NCBI GenBank assembly: GCA_002633005.1
Contig: NMRA01000113.1
Coordinates: forward strand, 340,441 to 404,440
Length of the DNA stretch: 64,000 bases
Direction of reading: 5' to 3'
From: Phoronis australis
Taxonomy: Eukaryota > Phoronida > Phoronidae
Shown here: piece by piece, positions 37,501 through 47,920 of the stretch
Numbering within the stretch: the stretch's first letter is position 1
Layout of the letters: each line of letters opens with the position of its first letter
The notes under the pieces: generated by a model
The model's database searches: none
The model's input: the letters and a program-made list of their open reading frames with translations, nothing else
Told to the model about the DNA's origin: nothing
Translations under genes and position numbers: made by a program

Positions 37501-40500
37501 GCATTGTTCTGCAAGCTTATATCAAACTTTGAATACAATAGGCCCAAAAAACGGGAATCTTGTTGGCCAAGCTTAAATAAAGCTGCATATCTTTTAGCCA
37601 AAAGGTCAATTAGTCTTACCGGTAAAAATTTTTCAAGCAGTTTAGTGTGTCGTTGTGTATTGCAGGAATCATGGCTATCTTATTCGCTGGTATTGTGATG
37701 TCCCACTACACTCACTTAAACCTGTCACCAGTGACACAGATAACAGTTCAACTGACATTCCGTACTATATCATTCATTGCAGGTATGTACATTTCACAGT
37801 CACATTTTGACAAGATCAGATTGTATGCTTTACTACTGTTCAAGACTAATGATAATTTGATATTACTGAATGGCTGCCGGCAGGCAATAAATGTAGCCGC
37901 TTGCCTCATGGACAATTATTTCATTTTTTAAACAACTGCAATTAAGCCCCCACAGCTCAGTCTTGTACCCACCTGTAATTTACTTCACTGAATTGATTTT
38001 CAAAATTCTAAGGTGCACTTTCAAATGCAGAAACCGGATGAATTTTGAGTTACAGTGTATCCTGTTAGGGTTGGTACAGGTCGCTGAAAAGCTGTGACTA
38101 CAGGAGACACATTTTCACAATGTTTGGTGCATATAATTAAGAAAATTGGTTGTATTAATGATTTAATCAAAATATGATATTTTTTTCAGAAACTTGTGTG
38201 TTTGCCTACCTTGGTTTGGCTATTTCAAGTTTCGAACATGATGTGCGACCGCCTCTAGTCATCTGGAGTGTTGTAAGTCACCCACTTGTCAGTGCTTCTC
38301 AATCTCTAGTGTTTTAGTTAGAAATTACTGCAGTCAGTTGTCTTATACATTTGCATTTTGGTTCCTACTGGTTGTAGTCGTGAAACTTATTTTTGGTGAT
38401 TAGCTTTTTATGCGTCCACTCACACATATATATATATTATATATGTGTGTATTATGGAGACATTATACCATTATTCCTGTATGTCTGATCATCCATCCGT
38501 CCGTCTGATGTCCAGTGTCTGCCGTTGTATCTCCGTATCTCCATATGCCATCCTATCAGTCAAACCACTATAAGGGTGAGCGCTGATGAGCAATGCGCCT
38601 CAAATGTAAATTAGCTCAGTTCAGAGTTCACGACTGCAGCAAAATGAAGATTTTACCTCACGGGGTGTTGAGGAGAATGCATTCTTTTATCTGGCACACG
38701 TGAATCATTATAGCATTTGGGTGAGATGGACGGACTATGTGCTTAGCTGATTGCCTTCGACTGCTAATGAAAATTAATTATTGCATCACTTGACAATTTT
38801 GTAATGGTATGTACTAACTACGTTTACTACAAATGTATTGAGTAGGTGACATGGGTGGTGCACCACAGGGTGCTGGGGAGGGGGCTGCAGCCCCCCACTT
38901 TTTTCAGTGCTGTACCGCCCATGAGGTGAGTGAGCATTTTGCTCGCCATTTGCTGTAACCTGCATCGAATTTTGAGCCGAGCTGACAACAGCTCAGCTCA
39001 CAGTTTCTCGTCATTATGAAATTTGACATATGTGTTCATACTGGGAAATGCATTGTTGTTATTATCACATGGACAAGAGCATCTGCCCCATTTGAGATGT
39101 CTTTCAACTAAATTGTGCCCACTAGTGTCATTTTTGTTATTTTTGTGACCTGTCTTTATTGTCCACTTTCCCAACCTATCCACCAAGCTCCTTGAAAATC
39201 ATGATGAACGTGGCAGGTGTGTTCTTATTGAGGAGAACATTGCTGGCTTACTTTGAACATCTTAGAGGCTACTTCAAGTTTACTAGTATTGCTCCCTTTA
39301 GTGTGATGATCCCTTGTATTTGCACTGTATGCGAAAGCATATGGTGAGCACAAATCAAATCTGCTCTTGTTTTTTTTTAAATTACGAGACTTTTAGATAC
39401 TCAAGAACAAGGCTCAGTTTTTCAGTGTGCTATTGTCAGTAACTGTTATTTCATAAACTTGAAGAGTAGACTGGTCCCGTGGCACCGGTGAATTATAATT
39501 ATCTAATCAATTGATATAACTTCATGAAAGTCTCCTTGATCATTTGGTTTTCATCTGTCTTGTTACTTTTTCTTTGTTCAGGTGCTCTGCTTGATTGGCC
39601 GTGCCGTCAACATATTTCCATTGTCCTTCTTGGCCAACTACTTCAGAGAGCATAAAATAACACGGAAAATGCAGTTCATCATGTGGTTCAGTGGTACGTT
39701 ATCTTCATAATAGTAAATCTCTGCATGTAGGTAACTTAAAGAACAAGTCTGCTTTCAAAAGCTAAGCTGATTGAGGCTCCTGATAGCTTATGGCACTTTA
39801 GATTATGCTTCTATGTAGGGGGCATTTTTCTGCTAAGACTGATGAACAGGCTGGGGCTACAAATGTTTGGTTTTTGACACTTGTATACCTTTGTATACCT
39901 CATATGTTTTGGGCTATAATCGTTTGCTATCTTGCCTAATATGTGATTGCTATTGGATACTTGTTCTTGAAGTAGTGAAGGACTTTTGCATGATTTTTTG
40001 CAAAGTTTGTAGGAGTTGGAGTCTTAAGCTGAGGTTGATGCACTTCCAATTAGATTTGCTTTGGACAATGCATTACTAAACATGGCAAATGATTCAGACT
40101 TTTTTGTTTTTGTCGTCTGAGTTTATTGCTTGACAAGAAGTGCCAATTCTATGGGACATAAGTTTTCTAAACTACTGCATTTTAAAACACACAGCACTCA
40201 ATGTTTTACTCGTACTCACCTTAAGATACATCATAGCCAATAGAGCACACCTTTCTGTTTTACAAGGAAATTCTTCTTTATCACAGTTAACTTATTTTTA
40301 AATTCTCATAATCATCTTACCAACAGTTGTTTTTGATGGAAATGAAAATTCTAGGTCTGAGGAGTGATACACTTCATCCTGAAAATTTCACATTGTAGGT
40401 CTCTTAGTAAAATGTAGTGTGTTACTGTGTTTACTCGGGAGTCTGAGTTGGATGTGTGTTAAACGGTTAGAGGTAGCATATTATTATGTGTACTCAGCCA

Positions 40501-43144
40501 TCTGAGTACAATGGTAGAAGTTCCTCACTGAACACTTGCTCACTGTGTTATTCTAGGTCTTCGAGGAGCGATTGCCTTTGCTCTCAGCATGCACACTGAG
40601 TTTGGCACAGAAAAGCGTCATGTGATCGTTACAACAACTCTGATTATTGTTCTTTTCACCATTGTAATTCTTGGAGGCTCTACACTACCTCTCATGAAGG
40701 TAAGGTGCAACAGGACATTGACAACATTTTGTAAATGCTGTCATGTCCTGTACAGGTCATTATTTAATTTTGATTGGTCAAATTATGATTGACCTGTATT
40801 AGTGATGCCCCAGAAAGGTGGTGTTGACAATATATTTGCGTCACTTTTTCATTGGATATGGTGTTACTTTGGTTTAAAAAGTACTAATCCTGTTAGATCT
40901 GTGTACATGTAAGCCATAATTTCTGTAAAGGTCTCAGACGTGTAGTCCACCATCAAATGGATGCACAACTATGTTGTTCATTTATATACACTGGACATTT
41001 TTTGTTATTATTTTCTCGAAACATGACTTGTAAGCTGGTGATCAACTTATTAAAAAACCTACTATTCTATTGTAAATAATTTGCTAGAATGTGCACAGCA
41101 AGAATCTGCCTTAGTTATAACTGCTTTCAACTGCTTAAAACATATTGAATTTTTTGTTACTATGTGATTGTTGTTAATTCCTGAGGAAGACCTGTAAAGA
41201 TGCTTATTTTTGGTTGACCTTGAAACCGTTTTGTAATAGCAGGTTTCAAGGTCAGAAATATTACGTATACTGTAATGTGGAAATGGAAATTTGACTTGTT
41301 CATTATGATTTCAGATTTTAAACAAAGCTGAGGAGAGCTCCAAAAAAGGTAGAAGGAGGAAACAAACTAAAATTGTTTCTTTAAGTAAAACGAAGGAAAT
41401 GGTGAGTTGTGAATGTTGTCTTTAGTTATTTGTCTGAATAATGCACAGGTGAATACGCAGTGAACATTTGTTTGTGAAATGTGTCTTTAACCATTTGTAA
41501 TACATACAGGTGTGAAACGAGCATTACATGAATCTAGAATTTGAAACCCAAAGCTTTACCCAGTCTTGAGTTGTACTACTTGATTGACTTGGTTTTGCGT
41601 AATGGAGTTTCCCCCATGATAAGCGTTTTCGTTCATTTCTGTACTTGTTCAGTAAACGACGGGAATTAAGTTAGCTTTAACTTTGTCTTATTCCCAGTTT
41701 TACAAAAATGTGGAATAATGATCACCACACATTGTAGTAAGCAGTTTTGACGGAATGGTCTTGCTGTGATGGGCTCAGTAATCTGATCGTGAGGTCTAAT
41801 TTCTATACTTGAAACTCAACTTGAAAATTGACCAACTGCATGGTACACTTTGAGTGAACTCACAAATGTGCACTCTTATTATGTGGCTATGTTAATTTTC
41901 AAGTTTGAATTTGCGTCTGAGTTTAAAGATTTAGAACCTACATCGTGGTACATTTTAAAAAACTTCTAAGTGGTGTGTGTTATGTCTCATTACAGCCTCC
42001 CTCTCTACATTAGAGTGATCAAGATTATTGTTGAGTTAAGAGCATTCTCCTCTTGCATAACTGAAGAATTGTTTTGTTTCCAGGGTGATGCAGTTGACTC
42101 TGAGCATCTGTCCGAACTAACTGAGGAAGAGTATGAATACAATTATGTGAAACCTCACATGAAAGGATTTAAGAAAATTGACGCCAAGTATCTCATTCCA
42201 TTCTTAACCAGGCGTTTTACTCAGCAGGTATACTTAAAGTAATACTTATTGTGATATACACATGTCTGGTGACTTGTGCTCAGTAGGTATACCCAACTTA
42301 CTGTAGTATTCACATGTCTGCATGATGACTTGGTGCTACTTGCGTTTGCAGGCTTCATTCTAGTTATTAGTATTTTCTAATTTGAAGTCTTATTCGTAAA
42401 GTTACTAAGCTTTTATACTTTGAGCTAACAGACAGTCTGTAAGATACTTGATCCCAAAAAGAAAGCTATATGTAGATTTATTTTAATCAAATAGATGTTG
42501 CAATGCCGTGCACACTCTTAAGAAAGAGCGCATTGCTCGATACGTGGGGATATTTTAATATATTTTAGTACCGACGCTCATCATTTTAGTTTTACTATTT
42601 TATAGATTTATTATGATATGTTATTGTTTATGTACTGTAACGAGGCAAATAACCAAAAAAAAACAAAGATTTGTGAGTATTGATAGGCGAATACATGTAG
42701 TGTTTATGACAGCTGTGCCACCAGGAGTGATAAATAGATCACATCTACAATCTTATTATAATGTTCCTTTTGATCAACTGCTGTAACTGCTATTTCCACA
42801 CAAATGTAAGTGTCACCATTATTAGCAGTCAACACCTTAATATTTCTGTAAGATATCTGCATTACGACATTTTGAGAACATTATTGTGTATATGTCTATA
42901 ATTGTGTTTGTGTCGTAGTGAGAAAAAGATATTATGGATGTCATTTAAATTCATCAGGTTTTCTAACTGACATCTTTTTATTGTGCTATTTTTATAGGAA
43001 GTAAAAGATGGTAAAAAACAGATGATCAATCTGACAGACAAGTGGTATCAAGATGTCCGTGCTGCTCCTAGTGAATCTGAAGATGATGAGGAAGAGGTCA
43101 ACCAGACGCCAGCGACACCCCTTGTTGATGTGACGCATCACTAG
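22595..43144 (+). CDS. SLC9A8: Sodium/hydrogen exchanger 8 (NHE8)
   Basis: Spliced CDS of 649 aa in 16 exons: 22595-22806, 29088-29242, 30498-30578, 31704-31762, 32031-32114, 33910-34011, 35403-35581, 36253-36391, 37105-37210, 37666-37782, 38190-38272, 39582-39693, 40557-40699, 41315-41401, 42084-42227, 42998-43144. All junctions join in frame. The product is a multi-pass electroneutral Na+(K+)/H+ exchanger; in vertebrates NHE8 works in the Golgi, endosomes and apical membrane. Residues 1-28 form a signal-peptide-like hydrophobic start; about 60 polar, N-glycosylation-prone residues follow. Seen: [15 protein letters not shown] (about 179-193), [12 protein letters not shown] (251-262), [11 protein letters not shown] with the paired N282-D283, [21 protein letters not shown] (about 475-486), and the cytoplasmic tail [13 protein letters not shown] shared with human NHE8. 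Intron 8 is AT-AC. Introns are loaded with repeats. Poly(A) signal candidate at 45023. Confidence 0.93.
22876..23020. mobile_element. MITE-like inverted repeat in SLC9A8 intron 1, copy 1
   Basis: Two arms of about 45 bp are inverted copies. The inner part is GGTCCATGATTTAGAGAACC on the left and, on the opposite strand at the right, GGTCCCTGATTTAGAGAACC. Outer parts GGCATTGGTC and GGCACTGGTC also match. A related copy lies at about 23190-23315. Confidence 0.65.
23190..23315. mobile_element. MITE-like inverted repeat in SLC9A8 intron 1, copy 2
   Basis: The left arm (GGGCACTGGTC...TAGCGGTCCCCGATTTGGAG) resembles the arms of the element at 22876-23020. The right end (CACTAGTGCCTGAAAG) is roughly its inverse. 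It is more diverged than copy 1. Confidence 0.45.
23440..23650 (-). mobile_element. Probable tRNA-derived SINE
   Basis: On the minus strand, TTGGCTGATTGGCTTGGGCG resembles a pol III box A region. It is followed about 40 bp later by GCGGGTTTAAGTTTTGG, a decayed box B (consensus GGTTCGANTCC). The spacing fits a tRNA-like head. No intact tRNA cloverleaf was found. Box-B-like sequences also occur on the minus strand near 23850 and 24180. Confidence 0.4.
25080..25262 (-). mobile_element. tRNA-derived SINE with palindromic tail
   Basis: The minus strand reads GAGTGGTGTAGTGGTAAAG (box A region) and then CGCGGGTTCGAATCCGGCC, an exact box B (GGTTCGAATCC), spaced as in a tRNA gene. The acceptor-stem halves do not pair over seven bases, so this is a SINE head and not a functional tRNA. 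Next to it lies a perfect 22-bp palindrome (25120-25141, half-site GTTATCTCACT). It sits in SLC9A8 intron 1. Confidence 0.75.
26405..26740 (+). repeat. Tandem duplication of a GATGA-rich unit of about 175 bp
   Basis: Two diverged units share CTTGGCGAAATTAA, followed by AAGATGA/GATGAC repeats, GACGAATATGA, GATGGTGG and ATGATGAAC-like segments. A further CTTGGCGAAATT follows at about 26813. Long minus-strand Ser/Tyr frames are artefacts of the repeat. It lies within SLC9A8 intron 1. Confidence 0.6.
27113..27290 (+). repeat. Direct repeat, first copy
   Basis: CGAAGCCAGTTTACAGTGAA, then ACACGAGGATGAGATAA and ACTAAACTACTACAGATATT, recur with few changes at 27688-27840. The copies are about 575 bp apart in SLC9A8 intron 1. 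Each ends in GAGCTGTAAAGGTGGGTGAC. Confidence 0.75.
27688..27840 (+). repeat. Direct repeat, second copy
   Basis: Partner of 27113-27290, with a small internal deletion. Its right end abuts the module array that starts at about 27870. Confidence 0.75.
27870..28960 (+). repeat. Array of diverged dispersed-repeat modules in SLC9A8 intron 1
   Basis: About eight modules of roughly 115-160 bp, each with a GTGAAATTTGGCAAATA-like core and TTTCTGTTAAGGAGACAA- and CCTAGTGGCA-like segments. Cores lie near 27950, 28108, 28257, 28378, 28520, 28681, 28795 and 28938. This is the same family as at 5000-6340. The array ends about 130 bp before exon 2 (29088). Confidence 0.7.
30250..30362 (+). repeat. 28-bp tandem repeat, 4 copies
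   Basis: Units of 28 bp with core TGTAAACAGGCCACACTTGA followed by TCATGTAT start near 30252, 30280, 30308 and 30336. The array lies about 140 bp upstream of SLC9A8 exon 3. Confidence 0.85.
32660..33400 (-). mobile_element. Penelope-like retroelement relic
   Basis: The minus frame 32662-32952 contains VVYQVSCP and then [12 protein letters not shown]. The Y-x-G-x-T-x-x-x-L arrangement resembles the GIY-YIG endonuclease that follows the reverse transcriptase in Penelope-like elements. About 250 bp upstream, near 33200, the minus strand reads [13 protein letters not shown], close to the Y-V-D-D-T-F reverse-transcriptase motif with the first residues changed. Frames are broken. It lies in SLC9A8 intron 5. 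A decayed LINE is the main alternative. Confidence 0.45.
36392..37104 (+). other. SLC9A8: U12-type (minor spliceosome) AT-AC intron 8 of SLC9A8
   Basis: The intron begins ATATCCTTTT (36392-36401), an exact match to the AT-AC U12 donor consensus. It ends GCAC, with TTACTTAAC (37087-37095; consensus TTCCTTAAC) placing the branch A about 10 nt before the 3' end, in the range needed by U12 introns. There is no T-rich tract, as expected. Splicing at these points joins residue 337 to 338 ([17 protein letters not shown]) with no gap against remembered human NHE8 (GLISALVLKHIDLRKTP). No GT-AG pair I tried gives this. Confidence 0.88.
36420..36960 (+). repeat. Dispersed-repeat modules inside the U12 intron
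   Basis: This stretch has a TATATTTACG/ACATGTACATTTGTGGTCA head, then ATGAAATTTGGTATATGTTA, ATGAAATTGTGCCAATACC and ATGAAATTTGGAAGATGTGT cores with GTGGCACCTCCTAGGG. It is the same family as at 5000-6340 and fills most of intron 8. Confidence 0.65.
38420..39290 (+). repeat. Dispersed-repeat modules and short palindromic element in SLC9A8 intron 11
   Basis: It begins with an alternating ACACATATATATAT tract and a CATCCATCCGTCCGTCTGATG stretch, then CCGTTGTATCTCCGTATCT. It resumes near 39010 with ATGAAATTTGACATATGTGT. In the middle, 38848-38921 is a small inverted element with a GGGGGCTGCAGCCCCCC palindrome and CATGGGTGG/CCGCCCATG ends, which probably inserted into the older repeat. Confidence 0.55.
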
Positions 43145-46100
43145 TGTACCCTTGTTCGTCAAATGTTAATTGTCTTTCATGTAATCGCTTTTAAAGTTAC
43201 ATACAGCAGCAATGATGGCAGATCAACATGATGAAATGTACACTGGAAAGCTAAAGTATTTGATGTCAAATCTAACTGCAGTAGCAAGCAATGAATTTCA
43301 CTCACTCTATGGTGTAACGGGACAAATTAATAATGCTCTCTCACTGTTAAATCTTTAAAGTGGATTCTTTACAAATGTTGACATTTTAAAGGTGTTTCTG
43401 TATGTAACTTTAACTGTGGACTTGTGCATTTTAACACCGTTAATCTGGTTAATTGCATTAATAAGTGAACTGTAGTTATGTACAAATTGTGGAGCAATAC
43501 AATTGTTCACCACAGTAGTTGGTTCTTGTATATATAAATATGTGAATGTTTTCTCGAGCGGCAGCAAATATGTTTTGAAAATACCTCCATCAAATTGGAG
43601 AGCACCTGCGAGTCAAAGTGTAAAATGATATTTCAGACCAGGATTTGATAAACTGATGTGTTGGTACAGTTATGGAGTGTGGTCTTGGGAAAGTTCAGGA
43701 CAAGATTACGATCTTGTTCTGGTGTTAATGCGAATGCTGTCTTCAAACTGGAAATTGTGTGCACCTCGGGTTGTTTGCATTAATTTGCTATGTGTCTGGC
43801 AGCAACTTTCCAGCTTCTATCAGCCAAACACAGGGGTTAGTTTGTTGTAATAGTTCTGACAAGGTGTTGAGATCTACAAAACGGGTCTACGGTATTTATT
43901 TTACTGACACGATTATACTTTATGTTAGAAAAAAAATTATACAACATATTTTAATATTGGTACATTTTCTGATCTTTAGTGTTACACGACACATTGAATT
44001 ATTTGATTTCTCTGTGTAGAGTTAAGGGGCGGGTTTAAATGCATTATTTATGCATCAAAAATGTCACAGTTGTTTGGGGCAACTTCAATTGTTTTCTATT
44101 ACTTGTCAATTTCTCTTTAGTGCATGGGTTGATTGTTATATAATTTCGTATTCCTATTTATGGTCTGTGGCCAATGGAACAGCGTCTTAGATATTTGATT
44201 TTCCGGCCATTGCTCAAGGCCAGGTTCTTCAAATTGGTATGTCATTTTAGGCACCAAGTATTGTCTCAAGAAATAACAAAGTGTCAGTACTTTGCAAACC
44301 AAGAAGTCGCTTCTCATTCAAAAGTTTGCTTCTTGGACGAAACATACTTTCAGCACTTTTAAAAAGTATTTGACGAAATATGAAACACTTCACAAAGGTT
44401 GACAATTGTAATAAATTTGCACCTTCTACAAAAAACAAACTTTTAATTGAAGCCACTTGCTCTTCTTGTTCTTTACTCTGATAAGAAGTGATCCTTAACT
44501 GTTGAGGAGAACTGACAGGTCCCCATTATTGCTTCATACCATGCCTGTAATCTGTAGACACTAGACACTCACGATGAGCTTACGGCGAGAATTTTTTTGC
44601 TTATGTAACCTGAACTACATTTTGTAATTCAACATTCCAAAATCAGTAACAAGTCACTTCTGATCAGTGCCTGCCATTTTGTTTCAGAGTACACTACTAA
44701 TGTCCCACTTGTGTGCTAGCGTAACACTTGTCATTCACTTGTGTCATTCACCTGTTTAATATCGTGTGATCTTGTGTGATCTTGCTTAACTGCATGTTTC
44801 TTGCCTCTACGAAATGCACCCCAGGATCATTACTTTGGTTGTCAAGGGAAGTTAATTTTAGTTATCAAGACAATATATCCATACTTACAGTATGGCTTTG
44901 ACAAGGTCCACCATACAGCTATCATGACAATTCTTACTCCGTACATAAGTAACAGATTTTTGTATCAGAATATTGAGTTGTTTACACATCTTGCTTGTTC
45001 ATGAAACTTACAGGGCTTGGGAAATAAAGGATTCTCTCTATATATATCTACTTGTCTTATTCATTTCTAATAAACTATAACTTTCCAAGTAAAACGGATT
45101 ACTGTCAGAGATCTCCAAGACTCCTATTTTTGTCCAAAGAATCCACAATGACTTCTGGAGAACTGTGAGTTGTATTATTAGAATCACCGTTCATCAATAG
45201 ATAGCTATTCAGTACTGTTTTAATGGACTCTTCCGGTGTATCACTTGAAAAACCTGATGCTGGGTAGGGAATTTTTCGTGGAACTCATTTTTTTTGACTG
45301 AAACCTCCAAGTTTCAAGGCATGGCGTAAACAAGTTTAAGTGCATTGTGAAACGTCTGTGGAGTCCGTGCGAATAAATTCTTCAGATTCTCTGTGTGTAT
45401 GTTTATTTGTTGCTTTTCTGGTGTTGACATTTTTAACCTCTCGGGGGGGGGTATATGTCTAAATGGTAAATGAGGGCCCATTTATCCGTCTAAACCGGTT
45501 GTCATTGGGAATTCCAGGTGATTTGTCAATACTTTCAATTGAAGCAAATAACCAGTTTTCACTCCATATCTGTAAATAAATTTGTAGAACATGGTAAATT
45601 CCCGTGGTGGAATCCTGGAGTAAAAAATGTGAAAAAATTCTGAATAAAAGCTATGAATATATTTTCTTTTGGAAAGAACTTTTGTCATTTTTCTGCGTGG
45701 CCAAAGTAAGATGAAAATAAGGCTTTATTTGTGACAGATTGAATGCGAACTATAAACATCAATTGGGCAAGTTCCTTTCAGCCCGACTTGTCTGTATTGG
45801 CATCCGTATTGTTATGCAGTTTCTGTCTGTTTCAGGACTTCCTTGTTGACCCAAATGTAATCATAGGCATCTTTTAGAACTCTGAACATAGGCCCTAAAA
45901 CATTTTCCAGTATTTTTAGAGAAGGTGATATGTAGCTTGAAGTGGCTATAAAATGGGATGGAAGGATTTGCGTGATATAAGTTTTGGTCAGATAATACTC
46001 TTGGCGGTATGAATACGGACGTGATTTTAAGATGTGGCAGGAGGTTGATTTGGGTAGACTCCAGAAAAGGTGTCACTTTTTTTTAACAAGTATAGATTTG

Positions 46101-47920
46101 AACAACTAAAGCTCTTGGTATAAACATGGGTTGCAATATTTTCTCATTTTGGCAGTCTGGGCTCAAGCATCCATGAATTGTTAGTTCTTTCCAGGACCAG
46201 AAATCCCATCTGTTATGACTAAGGAACAATTTGAGACCTGCTTCATATTGGGTACAATTCAAGTTGTTTTTAAGATGGAAGTCGGCTATAAAGCCACTGC
46301 ACTTTAAGATATCCGCATGGTTTACCTTTGAACAAAAATCAGCATTAAAATTTGTTTTTTTCTTGAAGTGGAGGGGGACAAATGCTCATTTGCTTTGCGC
46401 TTGTTAGACTTCATAACAGTAACTACAGAGAGTGTGTTTGTTAGAACTATCATGTGTCGGAATGACCTTTTTGTGCAACATTTGTGCAAAACTCCCTGCC
46501 AAATGCAAAGAGCATGTGTTGCTTCGAATTGATGAGGCGCCAGTGTTGCCTTCAACCCTACTTGTATTACTTGCGAATAACAAATTGATTACAAAATATT
46601 ACACATACAAAACTACAATTACTTACCTTCTAGTGTTTTGTCATAACTGAACTATTCAAACAAGTTGTGACAGCCTGGTAATATAACGCAGACACTTTTC
46701 AGCATGGAGCCAAGTAAATCGCTCTCCTTGGATTGAATTTAAGCATTTGTGTAAAGGATGAACATGGCCAATGTTTATTCATCTAACAGATACAGTAAGT
46801 TTGATTTTGTTGGGTTTAGTGATTATCAGACACTATAATACCTCTATTCATAAGTTATCTCTGGCTTCTGGAGATAGCTTTCAGCTAGGATTGTCAATTT
46901 ACTACTAATGACACCTGTTGGTAACACAGGTCAGTGGATTTATCCCCTTTTGTGATAACGAAGACATGGCTACATTTGATGTTGCTTTATCTATTGGTAT
47001 TTTAACCTCCTTGAGCTTGTTAACTCTTACGGATTACTTTAAGTCTCACAGATTTCATGGCACCCAAAATCCTCAAGGGTGAAAGGAAAGAGTACCAGAT
47101 TTCTTAAATGCACTTCTGAATTAAAAAATACTAGATTTGGATGTCACTTAATTCTGTTTCTAGAACTAGTCCATGATTTCACAATTGTCTTTACAAATTC
47201 TTGCTGAAAAATACAGATTTTTTAAAATGTCACAGGCAACATTCATAATTGAATGACATGTGTGCCCACCCTGTCAGCAGAGTTAAAACAGTGTCATACT
47301 TAACAAAAGACAAAATCACATATGAAACAACGGGTACAATTGTTACAAAATAGACATGTAATACCATGAAGAAGAGTACAGTAGCCAGAACAAGAACCAG
47401 CATAACAGACACAATGCCAACTAATGAAATGCCAAGACATCTCTGACTGCTACCTTGTCGTTTTGTCTTGAACTAAAGATTTGTAGTTTGGTTTGTCCAA
47501 TCCTAGAGCAGGTCAGAGAACTGAGTGAAAAGATGCCTTAAATTTTACAGTTCTTTTCCTCAGATGTTTTTGAATGTTAAGAAATTTGTTGGTGTATGCC
47601 CAACAAAAAGATTATCAAAATTTACATGAAAGGTAGCCATGCATTCAGTGATGCTAGTTTAAAAGCAGGCATTCCATTATATGTGATATGTATATTGCTA
47701 AGTCATGCATTGGAGACATTGTCTTCAAATATGAAAGAATATAATGCTTGGTACTTTAGCTCAATTATAAAAACATCTCAAGAAATTGAATATCAAGAAC
47801 ATTGTCCACAAAACAATACTAAAAACTGCTTACACCTTAGAGGTAAGTACTTAGCATATATAAAATCTGACACAATGAATATGCCAGTAATAGTACAAAA
47901 AGTCCAGTTCAAGCTTGAAC
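43145..47920. other. SLC9A8 3' UTR and interval to HVCN1
   Basis: The left part, to about 45.05 kb, is probably SLC9A8 3' UTR, with AATAAA at 45023-45028 (others at 45068 and 45372). The right part should include the HVCN1 3' UTR on the minus strand; a minus AATAAA lies at 46774-46779. A hydrophobic minus-strand frame (47230-47412) and a plus frame (47596-47934) are present but match nothing I recognise. Confidence 0.5.

Noticed and set aside
47230-47412. Very hydrophobic 60-codon minus-strand frame with two possible membrane helices
   Set aside because: A CTTTAG just upstream could be an acceptor, but no matching upstream exon was found and the stretch is likely HVCN1 3' UTR. Hydrophobic frames are common in T-rich sequence.
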